From an uncultured Bacteroidota bacterium (GTDB taxonomy: Bacteria; Bacteroidota; Bacteroidia; Flavobacteriales; Flavobacteriaceae), in NCBI GenBank assembly GCA_902595825.1, contig CACJRP010000004.1, positions 23,659-87,658 on the forward strand: a stretch of 64,000 nt of DNA, given 5' to 3'. The translations under genes and the position numbers were made by a program. The first letter of the stretch is position 1. Each line of letters starts with the position of its first letter. This document shows positions 57,179 through 64,000 of this stretch, in pieces. The notes below the pieces were generated by a model. The model did not search any database and had not been told where the DNA came from. It saw nothing but the letters and a program-made list of their open reading frames with translations.

Positions 57179-58627
57179 TTACATACTAATTGGTATTCCA
57201 AAATAAAACTCCAATACTTTTAATTTAAATATATAATCATATTTGGAACGGATTTCGTCGGAAACGGATGAGTCATATGACTGTTTAATTTGGAGGTAGT
57301 TAAAACTGTCAATTATTCCTTCATTAAATCTGTCCTTGGAATTGTTAAACGAGGCTAGTCTAGCATCTTTAGTTTTTTTTGCTGCTTCAAATAGAGTATA
57401 AGCTCCTTTTGTGTCATTAAAAGCTTGATTAATTGTAGTTTCCAGGTCTAATTTTTGTTGCTCCATTAAATTTTTTGATCTTTGAAGATTAATTTTTGAT
57501 TGTCTAAAATTATTTCTATTTCTAAACCCATTAAATATTGGGATGTTCAACTGAATTCCAAAATTATGCCCATCGTTAATTCCAAGCTGATCAAAAACTG
57601 GCAGAGGCCCAATAATTTCTGGTATTTCAGTTTTGGTATTAACAATTTCTCCACTGCTTCGAACGAATCCTATCGGGATTTCTTGAAACTCCCCAGAACC
57701 TCTAATTCTATCTGCATATGATAATCTAGTACTAAAGCTATAAAAACCTAAAAGTGAGGGTAAAAGATTACCTTTTGCCAATTTAATATCCGCCTCTGCT
57801 ATTTCAACATTTGCAATTGCGAGTTTTATATCATTTCTAAATGATAAAGCTTTTTCAAAAATTTTCTTTGGTCCTTCTTCCATTATTTGGGAAAAGGGTA
57901 CATCCAAATCTTCGTTTAAAATATCAAAGTTTTCGTAGTCCGTAATAAGTAGCAATTGGGCTAAGTTTATTTTAGAGAGTCTTAAATTATTATTAGATAA
58001 AACTAGATTTTGTTCTTGGGATGCAACTTCCGCGATTAGATCTATTCGGTCATTTTCAATTAAAATTCCAGCTTCAACTAAATTGGTTGTTCTTTCCAAT
58101 TGTGTTTTTACTAAATCTAGTTGTGTCTTCTGTACACTTACAATCTCTTTATTGAACATTATCTGCAGATATGCATTTGCGACAAGTAGCTTGGTATCAT
58201 CCATTATGTCTTCAATCTGATATTGTCTGGCCAGCAAAGCTAAATTTGCTCTGTAAAGTTGAATAAAATTTTGTTTACCTCTGTATATGTCTACTCCCAA
58301 ATTTAAATTGCCTGATGAAAATTGTGTTGTCATATTCTCAAATAAACCAGTAGTGATATTTTGATTCAAACCAATATTCCATGAATGGTTTGCATTAAAG
58401 TTTACTGATGGTAAAAAATTTGCTCTTGCGGTATTTTTTTCAATTAATGCATCCTCATAGTTTAACTGACCTTGTTTAATTGAAATATTTTTTTCAATCG
58501 CTAGTTCAATACATTCTTCAAGGGTCCATGCTTTTGGTTGGCCAATCAATTTTTGGTAGGTTAGAGCAACCACTAAAACAATAAATATTTTGTCAGTTCT
58601 CATCTTTATCGTCGATATCATTTTCAA
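57179..58627 (-). CDS. TolC family outer membrane efflux protein
   Basis: KAWTLEECIELAIEKNISIKQGQLNYEDALIEK; NFGIQLNIPIFNGFRNRNNFRQSKINL. Start may be internal ATG 58603. Confidence 0.93.
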   Translation of the reverse strand: MKMISTIKMRTDKIFIVLVVALTYQKLIGQPKAWTLEECIELAIEKNISIKQGQLNYEDALIEKNTARANFLPSVNFNANHSWNIGLNQNITTGLFENMTTQFSSGNLNLGVDIYRGKQNFIQLYRANLALLARQYQIEDIMDDTKLLVANAYLQIMFNKEIVSVQKTQLDLVKTQLERTTNLVEAGILIENDRIDLIAEVASQEQNLVLSNNNLRLSKINLAQLLLITDYENFDILNEDLDVPFSQIMEEGPKKIFEKALSFRNDIKLAIANVEIAEADIKLAKGNLLPSLLGFYSFSTRLSYADRIRGSGEFQEIPIGFVRSSGEIVNTKTEIPEIIGPLPVFDQLGINDGHNFGIQLNIPIFNGFRNRNNFRQSKINLQRSKNLMEQQKLDLETTINQAFNDTKGAYTLFEAAKKTKDARLASFNNSKDRFNEGIIDSFNYLQIKQSYDSSVSDEIRSKYDYIFKLKVLEFYFGIPISM

Positions 58628-59717
58628 TTTGTGTTCTGTTCCAAACCTTTATTCTATCATTTAAATTAATTCCTGATATTATTTCTACATTTATTCCATC
58701 AGAAATTCCAATTTCAATATTTTTCCTTTTAAACTTTTGATCGGAATTTTCAATCTCAACGTAAGGCTTGTCCGAGTCTTTATCAAACTGGAGTAAAGCT
58801 TCAGAAATACTCAAAACACTATCTTTTCGTTCAAGAATGAAAGAAGCATTGGCACTATAACCTGCCCTAATGGTAAATTCCTTCTCTAACTTTAAATCCC
58901 CTTCTATCTTAAATTGAACAATACCCTCTTCTTCATTTCCTTTGGGAGCAATAAATTTTAATTTAGCATCAAAAAACTTGTCATCTATTGCTCCTAAACT
59001 TACCTTCAGCGGCATACCTAAAAACATTTTGTCTACATCTGTTTCATCTACTTTCCCTTCGAAAATCATTTTGTTTAAATCAGCAATAATAGCAATTGTA
59101 GTTCCATTGTTAAAAGAATTACTCTCAATTACCTGATCTCCTTCCTTAACAGGTATCTCTAGAACTGTTCCAGGTACTGTAGCTCGAACATCTGTGTTTG
59201 CAGTAGTCAGTCCTCCAGCAGAACCAGATTTTATAATTTTAAAATCATTTTCGGCATTAAGTAAATCTTGTTTTGACCTGTTGAAGTTCAATTTTGTATC
59301 CTGAAATTCCTTTATAGATATAATTCCCTTTTTCATCAAATTTTGATTTCTTTTAAAATCGATTTCAGAGTTTTTAAAAATCAGTTTTGCATTTGCTAAA
59401 CGACCTTTAGCACTGTTAAGTTGTCCTTCGTCAGGAACAATTTTTATTTTAGCGATAATATCTCCCTGATTAACAAAGTCACCTTCTTCAACAAAAATTT
59501 GACTCAAAATCCCTTGCACTTGAGGTTTTATTTCAACTTCATCTTCAGGAATGACTTTGCCAGTTGCTACTGTTTTTCTTTCGATGTCTGTTATGAAAGG
59601 GGTATTTGTTTCATAGGTTATGTTCCCCTTACTATTAGATTTTATAAAATAGGCAATAGAAAATAAACCAGAAAAAATAACAGTAAATAATAATAAATAG
59701 CGGATAATTTTTTTCAT
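58593..59717 (-). CDS. HlyD/MacA-type periplasmic adaptor subunit
   Basis: VATGKVIPEDEVEIKPQVQGILSQIFVEEGDFVNQGDIIAKI; VRATVPGTVLEIPVKEGDQVI. Confidence 0.94.
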   Translation of the reverse strand: MKKIIRYLLLFTVIFSGLFSIAYFIKSNSKGNITYETNTPFITDIERKTVATGKVIPEDEVEIKPQVQGILSQIFVEEGDFVNQGDIIAKIKIVPDEGQLNSAKGRLANAKLIFKNSEIDFKRNQNLMKKGIISIKEFQDTKLNFNRSKQDLLNAENDFKIIKSGSAGGLTTANTDVRATVPGTVLEIPVKEGDQVIESNSFNNGTTIAIIADLNKMIFEGKVDETDVDKMFLGMPLKVSLGAIDDKFFDAKLKFIAPKGNEEEGIVQFKIEGDLKLEKEFTIRAGYSANASFILERKDSVLSISEALLQFDKDSDKPYVEIENSDQKFKRKNIEIGISDGINVEIISGINLNDRIKVWNRTQIENDIDDKDEN

Positions 59718-59726
59718 AATTTAAAT

Positions 59727-61004
59727 TTATTCTTCTCTTAACGCATCAATTGGTTTTATACTTACAGCTCTTTGTGCTGGGATTAAACCAATTAGAGTTC
59801 CAAGTGAAATAATGATTATTAATGCGGCCAAAATGAATGAGACCGGAACAGTTGGATTAGTGTATGGAAAACTATCTATATCCGTTGTGGCTAAGTTAAT
59901 ACCGTAAAGCACTAACCCACCTAAAATAATTCCAAAAATTCCTGACACCAGAGTTAAAAATACGGACTCTAATATTATTTGAGTTTTTACCTCAGATGGA
60001 GTAGCTCCTATTGCTCTTCTTACACCTAATTCTTTGGTTCTTTCTTTAACTGATATCAATAAGATATTTCCAATTCCAATAACGCCTGCAAGTATTGTAG
60101 CTATTCCAACAATAATTGAGAGAAGTGTCATTCCTTTAGAAAATCCTTTAATTTTATTGAATATTTCTCCTAAGTTGAAACCACTAATTGCTCTTTCATC
60201 TAAAGGGTTTACGTTATGAATTCTTTTTAGCGTACTTTTTATTTGTTTTTCAACATCTACTACATTTGAATCATCATAGGCTGCAATTGTAAACCAACCA
60301 ACTTTTTCACCTGTATTATAAATATTTTTAAATGTTGTAAACGGTATGAATATATCACCATCTGTCTCAAAACCACCACCTTGAATATACTTGTGGACGC
60401 CTATTACCTGAAAAAAAACATCATCTAATTTTACATATTCTCCAATTACTTTTTCTCCTTCAACAAACAATTCTTTTTTCGTTCTTTCTCCAATCACGCA
60501 GACTTTTCTAGACAGATCAATATCTATTTGATTTATAAACCTACCCCCTTTAAAAATTTTTTTTGTTGCAATTTTTGTGTATTCAGGAAAGTCACCATAA
60601 ATATTGTAATTACCAGATTTAGATTTTCTGACAATGGTGGCAGGCGGTGAACCACCAAAAACCCCCCTTGCATTTCTCGGGGCTATATATTGTATATCTG
60701 GCACACTATTTAACAATACTTTTGCGTCACTAATTTTGAGTCTAGGTCTCCTACCTGTTTTAAATCCTTTGTAAGGCATACTTGTCTGCTGAGTCCAAAT
60801 AAACATGGAGTTCATCGCAATATTTTCAAACTCCTTATCAAATCCGTTATCCAAACCATTTGATGAACCAGATAATGTAATATATATAAAAATACCCCAA
60901 AGTACTCCTATAACAGTAATAATAGTCCGAATTTTGTTTTTCTTAATGGAACTAAATATTTCCTGCCAAGTATCGAAATCAAAAATAACTTTTAAACTAT
61001 TCAT
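59727..61004 (-). CDS. MacB-like ABC transporter permease
   Basis: N-terminal TM plus MacB_PCD; VGIGNILLISVKERTKELGVRRAIGATPSEVKTQIILESVFLTLVSGIFGI; PAQRAVSIKPIDALREE. Confidence 0.94.
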   Translation of the reverse strand: MNSLKVIFDFDTWQEIFSSIKKNKIRTIITVIGVLWGIFIYITLSGSSNGLDNGFDKEFENIAMNSMFIWTQQTSMPYKGFKTGRRPRLKISDAKVLLNSVPDIQYIAPRNARGVFGGSPPATIVRKSKSGNYNIYGDFPEYTKIATKKIFKGGRFINQIDIDLSRKVCVIGERTKKELFVEGEKVIGEYVKLDDVFFQVIGVHKYIQGGGFETDGDIFIPFTTFKNIYNTGEKVGWFTIAAYDDSNVVDVEKQIKSTLKRIHNVNPLDERAISGFNLGEIFNKIKGFSKGMTLLSIIVGIATILAGVIGIGNILLISVKERTKELGVRRAIGATPSEVKTQIILESVFLTLVSGIFGIILGGLVLYGINLATTDIDSFPYTNPTVPVSFILAALIIIISLGTLIGLIPAQRAVSIKPIDALREE

Positions 61005-62226
61005 CTCTTAATGCTACTATTGGTTTTATACTAGCCGCTCTTTTGGCTGGAACATATCCAGCAATAGCCCCAAAAAGAATAAGTACTATAGTGGCGAAAA
61101 ATGCTGTACTTAGATTTATATATGGATTTTTAATAAAATAATCTTCTAATCTATTACCTGTATTTTTTAGGATTAATACCGCAAAAAACATTCCGACATA
61201 ACCTGAAACAGTTGTGATAAAAATAGACTCTTGCAAAACCATATTTATAACTGACTTTGGTGATGCTCCCAGCGCTTTTCTAATTCCAAGTTCCTTAGTT
61301 CTCTCTTTGACAACAAAAACCATAATATTTGAAATTCCGATTATCCCCGCAATCAGAGTTCCTATCCCGACAAGGGTTACAATTACTTGCAATGCAGATG
61401 CAAATTGCTGATTGCGTTTAAGATCATCAGATACATTTCTAATGAAAACACCTTTTGAGTCTGAAGGGGCAATAAATTTTTTTTGCTTTATATATTCACG
61501 AAGTTGTTTCTCGAAAGCTAGTGCGCCAGAATTTCCAATTTCAGGTTTGAAAGCTACGATAATTGAACCAATTTTTTTTGTTGCCTTTTCCATTTTTTGT
61601 CTTGTAGTATAGGGAATGTAAACAAAACGTTCCTCATTATCACCTCCGGAATCTTTAAAAATTCCTACTACTTTAAAAACAGTTTTTCCAATATCAATAA
61701 ATTTTCCGATTGGGTCTTCTTCACCAAATAAATCCCTTGAGACCAAACGACCAATCACAGCAACCTTTTTCTTTTGTTTGATATCAATATCATTTAAATA
61801 TCTGCCATTGGTAACAATTGTTTTTTCGGCAAATTGGTGAGACGGAGCAACTCCTCTTGTTGTGTAATTTCCATATTCGTTTTTGAATTTTATTTTAGCT
61901 CCTCTCGTTATCCTCGGGGTAATATACTCTAAATAAAAACTGAAAAACTTTTGGATATCATATAAATCTTCATTTTCAAATTCTATTCTTCTGCTTGCTT
62001 TATATCCTTTAAATGGTTTAGATGTTTTACCCGATTCAACATAAAGTATGTTCGTAGCGTCATCCAAAAAAAATTCTTTAAATGAGTTTTTAAGTCCATT
62101 CCCAAGTCCAAATAATATTATGAAAATAAAAATACCCAGTGCAACTGTAAAACCAGATAAAAAAGTCCTCAACTTGTTCTTTTTAATTGTTTCAAATATT
62201 TCCTGCCAACGATCTTTATTAAACAT
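60997..62226 (-). CDS. MacB-like ABC transporter permease (tandem paralogue)
   Basis: IGISNIMVFVVKERTKELGIRKALGASPKSVINMVLQESIFITTVSGY; PAKRAASIKPIVALRDE. Confidence 0.94.
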   Translation of the reverse strand: MFNKDRWQEIFETIKKNKLRTFLSGFTVALGIFIFIILFGLGNGLKNSFKEFFLDDATNILYVESGKTSKPFKGYKASRRIEFENEDLYDIQKFFSFYLEYITPRITRGAKIKFKNEYGNYTTRGVAPSHQFAEKTIVTNGRYLNDIDIKQKKKVAVIGRLVSRDLFGEEDPIGKFIDIGKTVFKVVGIFKDSGGDNEERFVYIPYTTRQKMEKATKKIGSIIVAFKPEIGNSGALAFEKQLREYIKQKKFIAPSDSKGVFIRNVSDDLKRNQQFASALQVIVTLVGIGTLIAGIIGISNIMVFVVKERTKELGIRKALGASPKSVINMVLQESIFITTVSGYVGMFFAVLILKNTGNRLEDYFIKNPYINLSTAFFATIVLILFGAIAGYVPAKRAASIKPIVALRDE

Positions 62227-62920
62227 TTAATTTTACTAAATTTTGTTTAATTTTTTTATCCTCTACTATGATTCCATCTTTAAGTCTAACAATCCTTTTA
62301 CACATTTTTGCAATATCTTCCTCATGGGTAACTACAAGAATTGTTTTACCTGAATTATTTATTTCTTGGATCAAATTCATCACTTCGTGTGAAGTTTTAC
62401 TATCAAGTGCTCCCGTGGGTTCGTCAGCGAGCAACACCTTGGGCTCTGTTACCATCGCTCTTGCAATCGCTACTCTTTGCTTTTGACCTCCAGAGAGTTC
62501 GCTAGGTAAATGTTTTGACCAATCACCTAATCCAAACTTTTGTAAATATTTCATTGCTTTCTGTTGTCTCTCTTGCCTTCCAATTCCTTGATAATATAGA
62601 GGTAACGAAACATTTTCAACTGCATTTTTATAATTTATTAAATTGAAAGACTGAAATACAAATCCTAAAAATTTATTTCTATACTTAGCTGCTTTAGTCT
62701 CATTTAAATTTTTAATTTCTACATTATCAAGTCTATAGATACCGTTATCTAACAAATCTAACATACCAATAATATTTAGTAAAGTGGATTTCCCAGAACC
62801 CGAGGAGCCCATAATAGCAATTAATTCCCCCTCTTCAATATTTAAATTTATTCCCTTTAATACATGAAGTAAGGAATTTCCAATTTTATATGATTTATGT
62901 AAATCTTCTAGTTGTATCAT
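62219..62920 (-). CDS. ABC transporter ATP-binding protein (MacB/LolD-like)
   Basis: IMGSSGSGKSTLLNIIGMLD, LPSELSGGQKQRVAIARAMVTEPKVLLADEPTGALDSKTSHEVM. Confidence 0.97.
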   Translation of the reverse strand: MIQLEDLHKSYKIGNSLLHVLKGINLNIEEGELIAIMGSSGSGKSTLLNIIGMLDLLDNGIYRLDNVEIKNLNETKAAKYRNKFLGFVFQSFNLINYKNAVENVSLPLYYQGIGRQERQQKAMKYLQKFGLGDWSKHLPSELSGGQKQRVAIARAMVTEPKVLLADEPTGALDSKTSHEVMNLIQEINNSGKTILVVTHEEDIAKMCKRIVRLKDGIIVEDKKIKQNLVKLNV

Positions 62921-62959
62921 TTTTAAACTAGTTTGTAATGTAAACTTAATTTAAAAAAA

Positions 62960-63166
62960 TTATTTTTTGTATATTTTATAAAACATGTATCCTACAATAA
63001 AAACCAGTATATAAGGAATACTCATAAGATATAAAATACCGTCATTAATACCTTTCGCTGTTGACATACCTTTTTCTGACTCAAGAACTGCACGGCACAT
63101 AGAACATTGAGCATTTAAAATCTTTGGGCTGTAAATAACAAAAATGGATAATAAGTATTTTTTCAT
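62960..63166 (-). CDS. Small CxxC membrane protein (68 aa)
   Basis: Signal-like N-terminus, AQCSMCRAVLESEKGMSTAKGINDGILYLMSIPYILVFIVGYMFY; abuts DUF420 gene. Confidence 0.75.
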   Translation of the reverse strand: MKKYLLSIFVIYSPKILNAQCSMCRAVLESEKGMSTAKGINDGILYLMSIPYILVFIVGYMFYKIYKK

Positions 63167-63708
63167 TATTTATAATAAGGAGAAATCATCAGGTATACAA
63201 TTACACCAGTAGTAGTTATATATAGCCAAATTGGCAATGTGATACGAGCAATTTTTTTATGATTTGAAAAATGTTTGGATATTGCCCTCACATAAGATAT
63301 TAAAACAAGAGGAATTATTCCAATGGAGAGAGTAATGTGAGTAATCAAAATGAAAAAATAAAGTGGTTTTAATAAACCTTCTCCCCCATAAGGTGTTGGG
63401 TCGGATGTCATGTGATAAAGAACATACATCACAAGAAATACTAAAGAAAGAAAAATTGAAGATTTCATCAGTTTCCTATGTAAATTTATTTTTTTTGATC
63501 TGATGGCAAAAAATGCAAGAATTAAAAAAATAGTGGTTACACCATTGATCGTAGCATAAATTTTGGGGAGAAAATCAAAACTATAAGTGACATCAATTTT
63601 AACTCTAAAAAGTATAGCAACCACAATTGGAATTAATAGAGAAACCGCAATAATTAATTTTTTGTATTTGAGTTTCTCACCTGTAATTTCTGCCTTATTA
63701 TTTTTCAT
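63166..63708 (-). CDS. DUF420 domain-containing membrane protein
   Basis: LPKIYATINGVTTIFLILAFFAIRSKKINLHRKLMKSSIFLSLVFLVMYVLYHMTSDPTPYGGEG; HITLSIGIIPLVLISYVRA. Confidence 0.9.
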   Translation of the reverse strand: MKNNKAEITGEKLKYKKLIIAVSLLIPIVVAILFRVKIDVTYSFDFLPKIYATINGVTTIFLILAFFAIRSKKINLHRKLMKSSIFLSLVFLVMYVLYHMTSDPTPYGGEGLLKPLYFFILITHITLSIGIIPLVLISYVRAISKHFSNHKKIARITLPIWLYITTTGVIVYLMISPYYK

Positions 63709-64000
63709 TTCTGTTCATTTAAGAGTTTTTCTATATCAATAATTAAATTTTCGGTTCCATCATAAGAATTACTTTTTTCTATTCCGTTATAATAGACAAT
63801 CGGATTCCCAAAATTATCTCTTCTCGACCTTATAAAACCTTTTTTGTCAATCAAAGCAAAATAACCTTGATGTTCAAACCCTCCAGCAACTTTGGGATTT
63901 ACTGATGCAAATATATTAAATCCTTCATTCGCAAGTTTATAAGTAGCTTCTTTATCTAGGGTTAAAAAATTCCATGAAGAGGAATTAACAACATACATTT
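63705..64000 (-). CDS. SCO1/SenC family copper chaperone, C-terminal part (N-terminus off right edge)
   Basis: WNFLTLDKEATYKLANEGFNIFA...GGFEHQGYFALIDKKGFIRSRRDNFGNPIVYYNG. Confidence 0.8.
   Translation of the reverse strand, partial: MYVVNSSSWNFLTLDKEATYKLANEGFNIFASVNPKVAGGFEHQGYFALIDKKGFIRSRRDNFGNPIVYYNGIEKSNSYDGTENLIIDIEKLLNEQK

Noticed and set aside
1-64000. CRISPR array, IS element, prophage, toxin-antitoxin or phage-defence genes
   Set aside because: No direct repeat-spacer pattern, transposase, integrase or recognisable defence gene was seen on either strand.

Overview
AT-rich 64 kb chromosomal window with gene content typical of a Bacteroidota/Flavobacteriia genome, probably marine. 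Indicators are SusC/SusD, a T9SS sorting domain, a FolK-deoxynucleoside kinase fusion, TAnnTTTG-like -7 elements, and a nadK-DUF6089-uppS-bamA-ompH-ompH envelope cluster. Most of it is housekeeping: sppA (partial), folK-dNK, mutS, prs-rplY-pth, ribF, serS, rsmA, mgtE, lysC, pdxJ, nadK, uppS, bamA, tsaB, a NifU-like gene, a TolC/HlyD/MacB-type exporter, and the start of a SCO/DUF420 respiratory assembly cluster. Three tRNAs are present: Gly-GCC, Leu-TAA and Leu-CAA. I saw no CRISPR array, IS element, prophage or rRNA. The most interesting region is ~5.5-20.5 kb, possibly with the M19 dipeptidase at ~25.4-26.7 kb. It is a SusCD locus without CAZymes. It carries exported peptidases (two S9 peptidases, an MlrC-like M81 lipoprotein, two beta-lactamase-fold serine hydrolase lipoproteins) next to a cytosolic DUF1611/dipeptide-epimerase pair. 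It reads like a peptide-utilization locus aimed at D-Glu-containing peptides. A second region of interest (~29-33.3 kb) has a metalloprotease-like lipoprotein, a duplicated 8-Cys mini-protein, a FecA-like receptor behind a perfect 11-1-11 palindrome, and a CxxCH haem-binding protein. All calls come from reading the sequence; no database search was run.
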